Shown here: one piece after another, positions 43,983 to 55,431 of the stretch | Position numbering within the stretch: position 1 is the stretch's first letter | Layout: each line of letters starts with the position of its first letter | NCBI GenBank assembly: GCA_933228895.1 | Contig: OW121846.1 | Span: 5,611,915-5,675,914 of the forward strand | DNA length: 64,000 nucleotides | Source: Platycnemis pennipes | Taxonomy: Eukaryota; Arthropoda; Insecta; Odonata; Platycnemididae | Direction of reading: 5' to 3' | Notes under the pieces: model-generated | The model's database searches: none | Seen by the model: the letters and a program-made list of their open reading frames with translations, nothing else | Told to the model about the DNA's origin: nothing | Made by a program: the position numbers and the translations under genes

Positions 43983-46891
43983 CCCTTCAACGTCGAGCGA
44001 CGTAATGACTACGTCGGGCCCGGACTTCATATGCCGTCGAGCAACGTAGTCACTACGTCGCGGCGACCATCTGCATATTTTAATTTTTTAATCCATTGTA
44101 TTATTTCAGGATCCTTACATATTTAGTATTATTCGAAAGTGGAATAATGCGGCTTCATTCTAATCATAGCTACTATAATATATTAAGTTCTGATATTTTA
44201 TTGTGAGTGTTTTAATGATCTGGAATTTTCGAAATTTTCTTTCACACTCTCTGAAGGCTTGTTGCTCGACACTTATTGCTAAAAAATATTTTTATGTGAC
44301 TCTCTTCTCACAGAGTGTCAGTGCCAGAGCTTTTAGAGGACCACACTAGCTTACGATGTCCTTCAACGGTTTGTTTCTCTCTTCCACATCTCCTTTTGAC
44401 CCTCCATATGCGTCGTAGAAAGAGCGGCCAGCCGCCAAGCCGTCCCCTCTCAATACTAGCCCGTCTTATCTCTGGCCTTCGTCTGCTTTTCATCTCTATC
44501 AACACTTCGTAAACAATGACGAGGGTCTTTAGGTCTGCATCTCTTTTGGTTTGTGTACAATATTTTTTTCTATGAAGTTGCTTTAGTGGCCGAGGATGGC
44601 CGTGGCAGAGTCGGAGTTCACGGCCTAGGGGAAGTATTCTTTTCAAAACGCCAAGTGTTTAGTCTGAATGAAAACTTTCTTGAGTGTGGTATCTCCTGCG
44701 GAAGTTTTTCTTTTCTGTGACTGCATCAACTTATTGAACCTAGAATATATCCCTTATTTTACATCATGGCATCGACAAGCAGAAAAAGACTTTCGGTACC
44801 TGAAGAAGAAATCGAGGAGGAACTCCTACTGGAATACGATTCGGAAGAGAGTGGAAGCTCTGAAAGTGATAGTGACGAGGTGATCGAAGATCCTTCCGAA
44901 TTGGATTTGATAAAGGAGTATAGCGACCATTCGGAGGAGGAACCAGAGGAAAGCTTTTGCTGGGAGGACATGAAAAATTACGAGGGAGAAAGAGAAAAGT
45001 TCGTCGGTGGCTCTGGACCGCAAGGTAAAGCGTCATTGGTGACTGATATTTTAGATGCCTTTGAACTTTTCTTTGATGAAGAATTTGTAAGTGCGATTGT
45101 ACAGGAAACTGATCGTTACGCTAATCAGTACATGACCTTGGGTGGGTCGTCCCTTTCCAAAAAATCCAGAATTTTTTCTTGGAAAATAGTGTCCGTCAAT
45201 GAAATTTAGACAGTTTTGGGATTATTCATGTTGATGGGAATAACACAGAAGCCATCACTTCGTTCATATTTTTCCACCAAAAGAGTTCTGTCTACACCTG
45301 GTTTTGGAGACGTAATTACCAGAGATCGTTTTGAACTCATATGTAAATTTTTACACTTCACGAACAATGAAGACACGCATAGTTGTAGTGGACCACCGAA
45401 GTTGAAAAAAGTATTTCCAGTCGTTTCACATCTCAATAAAACATTCAAGGAATACTATCTTCCTAATAGAAATATCTCAATTGATGAGTCCTTGACTTTA
45501 TGGAAAGGTCGCTTGTCCTTCAAACAGTACTTGCCGTTGAAATCAGCAAAGTTCGGTATAAAGACATTCGAGCTCTGTGATGCAACGAATGGTTACTTAT
45601 GGTCTTTCCTAATCTACACCGGGAGAAATACAGTATTTAGATCACCAATTTGCACCACAAACTCAAGTAAAACAACTGCAATAGTATTGAATCTTGTGTT
45701 TCCTTTACTGAATCAAGGCAGAACACTTTGGATGGACAATTTTTACAACTCACCGGATTTAGTAAAACTCGAAATTTACTTACGGTACTGACTGTGTCGG
45801 AACTTTGAGGATCAATAGAAACAATGTCCCTCAAAAGTTGAAAGATAAACAGCTGAAAAAGGGAGAAGTAGCCGGTCAACACTGCAGCCCAGTTTCAGTA
45901 GTAAAGTGGAAAGATAAAAAAGTAATCACCATGATTTCTACATTCCATGGCATAGAAACAAAGACCATCGTAAAAAGAGGGAACGAACTCATAAAACCAA
46001 TAAGTATTATTGATTATAATAAATATATGGGTGGGGTGGATCTAAAAGATCAGTTACTTCAAACCTACTTGATTGAAAGAAAGCGTCTCAACAAGTGGTA
46101 CATGAAGCTATTTAGAAGACTCCTGAATTCGGCTGTACTAAATGCTCTGATAATATACCGGGAGAACACTAATAAAAACGTTGACCATTTCACCTTTCGT
46201 GTTCAGCTAGTAGAGAAACTGTTTCATAAATATGCCAAAAAGGATGCCCGAGTGCCCGGGCGACGTTCCACCGATAGTTTAGTGCCTCGCTTGACAGAAA
46301 GGCATTTCATTAGAAGAATCCCTCCCTCAGAAAAGAAACAACATCCACAAAGGAGGTGTGTCGTCTGCACAAAAAATTCCAGGAGAAGAGACACTGTGTA
46401 CTGGTGTGAAAAATGTGACGTGGGACTTTGCTTTGACTGTTTTGAGATCTACCACACCAAGCAGAATTACTGAGGTAGGCCATTTTTATAACTGGTATAA
46501 TCATCGCCGAATGTGTAACTATAATATATTTAACGACTAGTACTTCATATTAAATCATGTATTTTTCAAATAGTATTACCTACATGCAAATAATACGCAA
46601 CAGTTTCTTTGCATTAAAAAAGGAAGGTAATCCGATTTTTGTTAGCGGTAGAGGAAAAAAAATATTTCACCAAAGAATATAACATAAAACTTATTAGGTA
46701 ATACAATTATTACCACAAAGTATTATAGACAACACATTATTTTATACGCACAAAAAATCTGAAGTTAATACAATGATTAGTTTTAAAGTTATAAATTTTT
46801 TTCCAGCCATATGCGAAAACCGGCGATTCCATTTAAATCTCCTCCGACCTACGAGATGGGATTCCTTTAAATCTCCTCTGCGCTTGAAGGG
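43983..46891 (+). mobile_element. piggyBac transposon, nearly complete, with TTAA duplication
   Basis: It starts CCCTTCAACGTCGAGCGACG and ends CGCTTGAAGGG, flanked by TTAA at 43979-43982 and 46892-46895. Just inside the left end is a repeated, partly palindromic GTCGAGCGACGTAATGACTACGT / GTCGAGCAACGTAGTCACTACGT pair. The length is 2909 bp. It holds one transposase gene with two disabling changes. Confidence 0.95.
44766..46473 (+). pseudogene. piggyBac transposase, one stop and one frameshift
   Basis: The frame starts at 44766 with an acidic N-terminus (EEEIEEELLLEYDSEESGSS). Catalytic aspartates of the piggyBac fold are visible in NISIDESLTLWKGRLSF, then TLWMDNFYNSP and MGGVDLKDQ. A TAG at 45207-45209 falls between VNEI and TVLGLFML in the same frame. 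A one-base shift near 45790 separates the DNFYNSP half from TDCVGTLRINRNNVPQKL. The C-terminus has the cysteine-rich zinc-binding tail RRCVVCTKN, YWCEKCDVGLCFDCFEIYH. The domain order is otherwise complete, so decay is recent. About 570 codons in total, normal for the family. Confidence 0.93.
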
Positions 46892-46895
46892 TTAA

Positions 46896-48515
46896 TACAC
46901 CACCTTCGGATATAACAAGTGCTTACTATGGCAGTGTTGCCATTTTACAGTGACATATATAACAAGACACATAATGAGAACATATACATAGAAACATCCA
47001 CAAGAGCAAGGTAGGAATAATATTAACAAATAAAGTATAAAGGAAAGTAATAAAATTAAGTAACAAAATAAAGACAGGAAGGAAGGTTCCAGGTTTTTTT
47101 GAGAGAGATGAGATAGGGCTAGGTTAGTAAATGCAGTTGAAGATAATAAGAACAGACCGATGTTGTCGGGAAGTGAATTCAATAGGGAGGAGAGCCAGAA
47201 GAGGAGCGAACGTTTGGTTAGTGATAGTCTAGGAATGGGTAAATGGAGTAAGGCAGAGTACAGGTAGGTCGAGATGGAACTCTCAGGTTGATCAGAGATA
47301 GGAGTTCAGGGCTGTCAGTAATGGAGTTCAAAATGTTGTAAATTAATTTGAAGTCAGTTTTAAGCCTGTTATTGTGTAGAGTGCAGATGGAAAGGGAAGA
47401 GAGAATGGCAACCGTGGACATCTTGCAGAGGAGTGAGACTCTATGCTTCACAATACTACCGAAGAAATTGGTTACCCTGTTAATAGCTTTGAGATCAGAC
47501 AGAGTGGACATGGACCATATGGGGAGCAATAAGAAATAAGAGGGAGGACAATTGATGAGAAGTATAAATTGAAGAGATAAGGTCCGAGGACGCTACCCTG
47601 GGAAACTCCTGATTTTACAGGTGACCAAGAGGAAGGGGAGCCCGACAGTATTACTCGCTGAGTTCTATTTTTGAGGAAGCTGGACAAGAAGTTAAGGAAA
47701 TTTCCATGAATGATGAAACGTTGACTGAGTTCGGTGAAACGTTGAAGGAGGGGGGTGTGGTTGAGGGAGTCAAAAGCTTTTGAGAAGTCAAGAAAGATGG
47801 TATCTAGTTGTGTAGACTGTGTTATTGAGGTGATAGAATGGTGTTGAAAGAAGGATGGGTTTGTCAGGCATGAACGGCCTGGGAGATAACCATGTTGATT
47901 GTTCGAGAGGGAAGGTGAGGTGAAGTAATAGAGACGATTAAGAATGATCCTCTTGCAAACGGAAGGAAGAATGGGAAGTAAAGAAATGGGTCGGTAGTTG
48001 GAGACGTCGTTTTTTGGTCCAGTTTTATGTATGGGAATGACATTGTCTGTTTTCCAATGGGGGGAAAGTACCAAGAGAAAAGCAGCAGTTTAACAGTTAG
48101 CTGGGAGGTAATGAGAGGGAGGGAGCAATGTTACGAATGAAAATGGGACTCAGACCATCAGGGCCAGGGAAATGATGAAGGGGGATTTTACAGAGATATT
48201 CAAAAACTTTGCAGGGATCGGTTTTAATTAGGGAGAGGGAGTGGTTAGTGTTAGGGAGTGATGAAGGGTGAGAGGGGGATTGGACTCAGGCAATCAGAGA
48301 AGAATTTGAGGAAGAGATTCAGTCTATCCGATCCCATAGCTCTAGTGTTAACATATGAAACTTCATCAGGAATCCATGGACGATTGTGGCGATGATTAAT
48401 GATGGACCAGAATTTCCTCAGATTAGAAGTGATGGATGCAGATAATCCCTGTGTATACTCCTCATAATCACGATGGATAAAATAAACAATCGCATCTATT
48501 GCAAATATCAAATCA
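46896..48515 (-). pseudogene. CR1/L2-like LINE remnant
   Basis: Minus strand: near 48500, DYEEYTQGLSASITSNLRKF and WIPDEVSYV; from 48074, WKTDNVIPIHKTGPKNDVSN, YRPISLLPILPSVCKRII, NNQHGYLPGRSC, IFLDFSKAFDSLNH (first catalytic D) and SGVSQGSVLGPYLFNLYF. The text then jumps to a C-terminal block (SDLKAINRVTNFFGSIVKHR) and a hydrophobic tail. The Y-x-DD box is lost in that deletion near 47545. The element abuts the TTAA of the piggyBac at 46892. Confidence 0.8.
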
Positions 48516-49512
48516 AATCAGATAAAAAAGATGCTGACATTTTGCCAAGTTTGGTCATTATTGGTTACCCTAAGTGCAATCACCTCGAAGAATTGACATG
48601 GACATGACCCATAGACAAAACAATGATTTTGATGACCATGTGAGGAGTGCTCTTTTCAGCAGAGAGTAAGGAGTACGTAAAATGATTTCGTACACCCAGC
48701 ATATGCTTTGGGCACTGGCGAGTGAGCACCACTGATAACCATGCAAGCCAATCTGTGCAGCCTCATAGATTGCCATTTCTGGACAACAACTGGGAGGTTA
48801 ACAACCCTCCAATTGCGTAGGCAATATGGAAAACGGAGCACAATGGAGAAGCCTCAAACAAACAATAGCAGGTGCTGGAGGAGGGTCAAACAGTACTACC
48901 ACATATCACCAAGACTGCACAATTTGCAGATCTTAATTTCCATGTAAAACATTGAATAAAATAATAAGCTTGCTTCTGTTCAGTGATAAAACTCGTTTAA
49001 TGATGGAAATACAGGCTTGGATAGCATTAGTCTTAGTCTCGTGGCTCTTAGAAGCATAGTACATGGGAAAACCAAGTATTGCACATTGTAAGAGGTGCCA
49101 CTAGGCAAAATAATTAAATGTGTTGCTGCACAAACAATCATAAACCTATTACTAATATTTATGAGAAATTCCATTTACACTAAACATTCTATTTTATTGT
49201 TAACAGTTATCAATAACCAGGAGCAGCCGTGCACAAGAAGTACTAATTATTTTTCTTGACCTTTGGTGCCATGCTTAAAATTTTACTATTCAAATTTTAT
49301 ACCTCCTACATTAAACAAAGAACAAAGTTAATAAAATGCACAATGAAATGCCTTACATAAAGACCAGTTTCCGAGACATCAAAACTTGAGTCTCCAAGAT
49401 CCCTCCCCTTGTTAGAGAATCACGCAAAAAATGCAATTAAAGAAATGTCTAAATAATATTTCCTTGCCCATTTTGAATAATTTGCTAAAAATATGCAGAA
49501 AATAACGATTAC
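48516..49512. other. Intron sequence, nothing recognised
   Basis: No coding or repeat signal is supported on either strand, except for short open frames around 48570-48950 with no family resemblance. Confidence 0.5.
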
Positions 49513-49780
49513 CAGAAAAATCGGTTGTCTGTTTCTTTTGTTTTCAGCCTTCTCTGGGCGCACAGAGTAAGATCCAAAGGCTCTCCAGTAGATGACCATG
49601 AGAAGTAGAATGTTCCCGAGTTGAGCAATTTTCGGACTTCAGAAATGCGATCATCATCTTGGGGAAGGTTTCGCAAGGAAATGAATGTTGTTTGTGTGAC
49701 TCGAAAGATCTCAGCGTCTGCAACCTTCCCCACAGACACACAACCAGACACCACCACAAGGTACAGCACTGTTGTTTCAC
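49513..49780 (-). CDS. Synj: Synaptojanin Sac-domain exon ([16 protein letters not shown])
   Basis: 268 bp: two bases completing a glycine, 88 codons, two bases of a tryptophan. It encodes [20 protein letters not shown], then [40 protein letters not shown] and [20 protein letters not shown]. The SGCxSVGKI(x)DAEI(Y/F)(K/R)(I/V)T and [10 protein letters not shown] segments are standard for the N-terminal Sac subdomain. The acceptor TTAACTTCAG precedes base 49780 and the donor GTAATC follows 49513. Overlapping frames on the opposite strand are shadows. Confidence 0.97.
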
Positions 49781-51127
49781 CTGAAGTTAAAGCAACAGAA
49801 AATGATTATCCAGCCACCAAAAACACTGATACATGGCCTATTTCAAGGGTGATTGATCTGATCATTTTCAGTACAAGGCCATATCAGCCATGTACATTCA
49901 AAACATGGCTTCAAAAGGCGATGACTAAAGAATTAATATTAATAAAAAAACTCAAGTGGAATGGACTCAGGCTTGATTTACATATTCAACCAAACATAAG
50001 TCACACTTTTCCACCGAGTTCTTAATGCACAATGCATTTCAACTCACAGTCATCTTCAGGTGCAATAAAAAGTATGTCAAGAGAGACACAACACTCACAT
50101 AAAGAGTTCTTACTTAGTACTTCTCAGTGGATCGATGTAATACCATCATTATTTTCCTTTTGAAAAGGCACATCTGTTGATAAATACGTACACCAAAATA
50201 TATTCTCCCTGGCCTATCCTTTACCCATGAATTCTGTATATTATAAATATTTAAAAGTACAGTATTGGTATCTATATTATATTTAAAAGGTTGCAAGTGA
50301 TAAAATGTCATGACACTTCAGGGTGAGGGTGAGTTAAGAAAGCAAAAGTGTCAGAGCTGAGTTTAAGGGTGACCCTTGTACTGGAGCAAGGGGCCAGGAA
50401 AATGTTTGGGAAAACCTAGGAGGGAATGGGAGGAACATCGGGAGAAACCTGTAAGAGAAAGAGTGGTAATGCCTTCCTTGCTTACCACTAACTCCTTTGG
50501 CATCACTAATCCCTCACTGCAACATCACCAGCCTAACCTCTCTCTCTCATCAACATGTTGCCAAGATGCTCTTGCCTCTAGCATGTCAATGTGAAAGAGG
50601 ATCTATTGATTGCTGTTTTTTTTACGGTTCAGTCATTATTTTAACACATTGTATTAAAATACAAATATTTGAATGCATATTACCATATTTGTCATTTTGA
50701 GCAGTAGTATCACTGTTGTTGGTGCTCTAGTGGTGGCTCCAATGAGTTCAATATTTCACACACCAATGTTCACATCTAAATAGTTTGAACAATGCACTAA
50801 ACATGGGACCCAGTTTCTTACTAGGCCGTACTATATAACAATTAATGGAATGCATGATGTACATTGTCATCCTTATATTTCTAATGATAAATTAAGCTAC
50901 ATAAACAGATTCTGCACATGTTAAAGTAGAAAGTAACCCCACAAGCACTTAGGAACCTTAGCTTCAATGCAAAGTTTGCAACTCACAGTCTAATGTTCAG
51001 TGCTCGAGCCTTCATTTCACTGAAAATAGGGTTCTAAATACCCAGAAAGGAGCTCTCGTTAAATCCTAGTCATGAAAGGTTGCTGATGGGAAAGGCTCAA
51101 CAAGATGAAAGTATGGAGAGGAATGAT
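49781..51127. other. Intron sequence, nothing recognised
   Basis: No gene or repeat identified before the hAT target duplication at 51128. Confidence 0.5.
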
Positions 51128-51506
51128 TACAAACATAGGGTGACCAGATGTCCGGATTAATGCGGACATGTCCTCCTTTTTAGATGTTCGTCCGGTGCAC
51201 GGGTGGATTTTTTAAGAATCAGAAAATGTCCTCCTTTATGGTCATCACGATTATATTTGAAATTTCAGCTTTGGCACGCTTTATCATACCTACTCACTTG
51301 CAGTGTACTGTAGGTACCGCCTAGGACAGCACTTTCGCTAAAGCCAAACAAATGACTCGACCATCTGTTCACTATTCTTGGGTCTATTATTCTGTGGTAA
51401 TCTTGCACATTTGGAATCAGATATTTGTGGACACAGCTCAGCTAGTTGTGGATAGGAAGGCAGATATACTTGGTGAATATCTTACGTTTTAAGTTAAATT
51501 ATCAGA

Positions 51507-53602
51507 ATGCCCAAGCGTAAATGCAAATTTTCTCATGAAACCGCCAAAAAGTATCCTTCTTTTAAGAAAGGAATAAATATGAAGCAGAATGCAAAATTTG
51601 TACAGCAGGAACTTTTGTCTCTGTTGTTAATAAAGGTGAGAACATGGTTGTTACTTCACTGCATAAATTCTTGTGTAATAGCAATAGGAATTGTGTTTAA
51701 TAGTGCATGTCCCAATTTTTAGAAATTCCAATTTTATTTGGTGGTGTAATTTCATGTTGTTTCCTTAACTAATTGACACAATTATTTTGTGTTTCATAGG
51801 ATGCCAAGCTCTGGATCATCACATTGCCATGCAAAGACATAGGAAAAGTATCCAAAGTTGTACTTCAACCCCAACATTGGACCAGGTGTTTCTCTAGCAA
51901 CAATTTGTCGGCCCCAGTGTCGGCGTGGTTAAGTCCTCGCCTGCTAACCTGAGGGTCGCGGGTTCGAGTCCCGCCTGAGTGGGTTTTTTCACCACTCAGG
52001 ACATGGCTGTGTGTGCTCGTCCGTTGTTACATGTTATATACCCCGATGTAAAGGCCACATGTGCTGTTTTCGGCGGTAGTGGAAAATAAATAAACAATCT
52101 GCATCAGCCCTTATAAACCATGTGTTAATGGGTAAGGGAGCACTTGCTTTTCATACCGTTAGACATCATATTAGCGACAGATGAATGGACTGTATACCAA
52201 AATTTAACCAAGTAATATACAGTGATTCTGATATTTCCAAAAAGTTTTCAACCACCAGAACAGAAACTGAATGTATTGTAAATAATGTGATTGCCCCTTA
52301 TTCTGTGGAAGTCATTTTTGAATGCATGAAAGGAATTTCTTTCTTTAGTGTGTCCACTGATGGTAGTAACCATGGGGATGTAAAAATGTTTCCAATTCTC
52401 GTACAATAGTTTGACTATAAATCTGGTGGTATTACAACAAAACTCGAAAAAAAGAAACCTCGGAAACCATAGCAGGTTATGTTTTGAGTTCACTGGAAAA
52501 ATTAGGATTTTCTAATAAGTGTTTAGCATTTACAGGAGATAACACAAATACTTATTTTGGAGGAATTAATCGTACACCCCGTGGAAAGAATGTATACAGC
52601 ATTTTGAAGGAAACATTAAATGAAAATCTGGTAGGCCACATTTTGCACAATGCCATATACAGCATGGAGCAGATAATTTATCAATTGACGTTGAGTATTT
52701 GATTGTAAAACTGTATAACCATTTTTGTGTGTTTATGGTAAGGACAGAGGAATTTAAATATTTTTGCTACTTTGTTAACATTAATAATAAGCAAATATAA
52801 TCTCACTCCAAGGCAAGGTGATTGTCACTATTTCCTGCAATTGGAAGAGTACTAGAAATGTACCCAGCATTAAAGTCCTATTTCTTGTCTCAGCGTGGAT
52901 CACCTACGCTCCTCGTTAAGTTTTTTGAAGATGGATTACATGAGGCCTATTTGTGGCATTTACATCCCCTTATGTGAGCCTTTCATTCGAAAATTCTGGA
53001 ATTAGAAAGAGAAGGGAATTCCACACCTGAAATTTTAGATATTCTGGTTCATGCTTGTGGGGTTTTAAAGCATAGATTTCAAGAATCTTTTGTGTGTTTA
53101 AGGGCAAAAAGAAATATTGGAGAAGGCAGAAAAAGAAGGATTTGTGACAGATGTGGGGCAATTCAAGCAGGAGGCTAGGTCACTGTATGAATCATGGATT
53201 CAGTACTTTAAAAAATGGACAGAAAACTTGTGTGAATTTGAATGTTTTCAATGGCTTGATTTGAAATAGCTTGAATACACTGATGTTGAAAAGTGCTGCA
53301 AGTATTTGAAGTGTAAAGGAATTTTTATTGATGATATAAAATGTTTTGAGCAGTATGGTAACTTAAAAATGTTTGTGAATGGAAGTAAGGTTGTTGATAG
53401 CCATTCAGAACTTCTCAAAATTTCTGAATATTTCTTCAGCATACCAGGACACAATGCAAATGCAGAAAGGGTATTTTCTCTTATTTCATCTCAGTGGACT
53501 GATGAAAGAAACAAATTAAACATGGCCTCAGTAAAGGGACTCATAATGGTCAATTACAATTTCAAACAATATTCTTGTATGGATTTTATAAATTTCTGTT
53601 AA
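51507..53602 (+). pseudogene. hAT transposase (BED finger to dimerisation domain)
   Basis: The N-terminus MPKRKCKFSHETAKKYPSFK is followed in another frame by KCKICTAGTFVSVVNKGE, the start of a BED-type zinc finger. Middle blocks include IPKFNQVIYSDSDISKKFST, then FFSVSTDGSNHGDVKMFPIL (catalytic D in the S-x-DGSN block), SSLEKLGFSNKCLAFTGDNT and GHILHNAIYS. The C-terminus reads LKISEYFFSIPGHNANAERV, then FSLISSQWTDERNKLNMASV, the hAT dimerisation domain. Multiple frameshifts, stops and the SINE make it dead. The DGSN and C-terminal text suggest the ZBED5/FAM200-like branch, but I am not certain. Confidence 0.85.
51909..52097 (+). mobile_element. tRNA-derived SINE inside the hAT element
   Basis: The tRNA-like head has A box GCGTGGTTAAGTCC and B box GGTTCGAGTCC (51961-51971), and its B-box arm CGCGGGTTCGAGTCCCGC can fold. 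The body ends AAAATAAATAAACAA. The flanks ACAATTTG and ACAATCTG look like an 8-bp duplication with one mismatch. The leading part could be mistaken for a tRNA gene, but it lacks a proper acceptor stem and runs on into the SINE body. Confidence 0.8.
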
Positions 53603-53776
53603 AAATGCCAAAATTGCTAGAAAAAATAAGATCCACAGAAAAATATATTAAAGCACAGTGCTAATAAATTTTTATTTTTCTGAATTATAAAATTGTTGTA
53701 ATTTATTAACTGTCCTCTTTGTTCCCCCTTTGTCCTCCTCTTTCATCTCTTGTCATCTGGTCACTCTATGCAAACA

Positions 53777-55431
53777 GGGGGTTAGAATATGTACTGGGGG
53801 TTAGAATATGTACTGGGGGTTAGAATATGTTCTGGGGGTTAGAATATGTACTGGGGGTTAGAGTATGTTCTGGGGGTTAGAGTATGTACTGGGGGTTAGA
53901 ATATGTACTGGGGCTTAGAATATGTACTGGGGGTTAGAATATGTACTGGGGGTTAGAATATGTACTGGGGGTTAGAATATGTACACTGGGGGTTAGAATA
54001 TGTACTGGGGGTTAGAATATGTACACTGGGGGTTAGAATATGTACTGGGGGTTAGATTATGTACTGGGGGTTAGAATATGTACTGGGGGTTAGAATACGT
54101 ACTGGGGGTTAGAATACGTACTGGGGGTTAGAATATGTACTGGGGGTTAGAATATGTACTGGGGGTTAGAATATGTACTGGGGGTTAGATTATGTACTGG
54201 GGGTTAGAATATGTACTGGGGGTTAGAATATGTACTGGGGGTTAGAATATGTTCTGGGGGTTAGAATACGTACTGGGGGTTAGAATATGTACTGGGGGTT
54301 AGAATATGTTCTGGGGGTTAGAATATGTACTGGGGGTTAGATTATGTACTGGGGGTTAGAATATGTACTGGGGGTTAGAATATGTACTGGGGGTTAGAAT
54401 ATGTTCTGGGGGTTAGAATACGTACTGGGGGTTAGAATATGTACTGGGGGTTAGAATATGTTCTGGGGGTTAGATTATGTACTGGGGGTTAGAATATGTA
54501 CTGGGGGTTAGAATATGTACTGGGGGTTAGAATATGTTCTGGGGGTTAGAATACGTACTGGGGGTTAGAATATGTACTGGGGGTTAGAATATGTTCTGGG
54601 GGTTAGAATATGTACTGGGGGTTAGATTATGTACTGGGGGTTAGAATATGTACTGGGGGTTAGAATATGTACTGGGGGTTAGAATATGTTCTGGGGGTTA
54701 GAATACGTACTGGGGGTTAGAATATGTACTGGGGGTTAGAATATGTTCTGGGGGTTAGAATATGTACTGGGGGTTAGAGTATGTTCTGGGGGTTAGAATA
54801 TGTACACTGGGGGTTAGAATATGTACTGGGGGTTAGATTATGTACTGGGGGTTAGAATATGTACTGGGGGTTAGAATACGTACTGGGGGTTAGAATATGT
54901 ACTGGGGGTTAGAATATGTACTGGGGGTTAGAATATGTACTGGGGGTTAGAATATGTACTGGGGGTTAGAATATGTACTGGGGGTAAGAATATGTTCTGG
55001 GGGTTAGAATACGTACTGGGGGTTAGAATATGTACTGGGGGTTAGAATATGTACTGGGGGTTAGAATATGTATTGGGGGTAAGAATATGTTCTGGGGGTT
55101 AGAATATGTACTGGGGGTTAGAATATGTTCTGGGGGTTAGAATATGTACTGGGGGTTAGAGTATGTTCTGGGGGTTAGAATATGTACACTGGGGGTTAGA
55201 ATATGTACTGGGGGTTAGATTATGTACTGGGGGTTAGAATACGTACTGGGGGTTAGAATATGTACTGGGGGTTAGAATACGTACTGGGGGTTAGAATATG
55301 TACTGGGGGTTAGAATATGTACTGGGGGTTAGAATATGTACTGGGGGTTAGAATATGTACTGGGGGTTAGAATATGTACTGGGGGTTAGAATATGTATTG
55401 GGGGTAAGAATATGTTCTGGGGGTCAGAAAG
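53777..55431. repeat. 19-bp minisatellite, about 87 copies
   Basis: The unit is GGGGGTTAGAATATGTACT. Variants TTCT for TACT, GTATG, TTATG or ACG for ATATG, and a 21-bp form with GTACACT recur in a regular order. The TTAGATTATG variant returns every 133 or 152 bp (7 or 8 units) between 54052 and 54622, showing a higher-order repeat. Every unit has a G5 tract on the plus strand. The array starts directly after the hAT target duplication. Confidence 0.97.

Larger units (their letters stand above)
51136..53768 (+). mobile_element. hAT transposon with 8-bp target duplication
   Basis: It begins TAGGGTGACCAGATGTCC and ends with the reverse complement of TAGAGTGACCAGATGACA. The flanks are TACAAACA (51128-51135) and TGCAAACA (53769-53776), 7 of 8 matching, as expected for hAT. 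It encodes a decayed BED-finger transposase. A tRNA-derived SINE has inserted at 51909-52097. Confidence 0.9.

Noticed and set aside
48570..48950. Host gene exons
   Set aside because: Short frames on both strands with no recognised domain and no phase fit to synaptojanin.
51911..51985. Possible tRNA gene
   Set aside because: The A and B boxes are good, but no closed acceptor stem is seen, and the sequence continues into a SINE body with an AT-rich tail and flanking duplication.
53777..55431. Telomere-like or CRISPR-like array
   Set aside because: GGGGTTAG resembles a telomere repeat, but the 19-bp unit is not one and the array is intronic. Units are contiguous without unique spacers, so it is not CRISPR.
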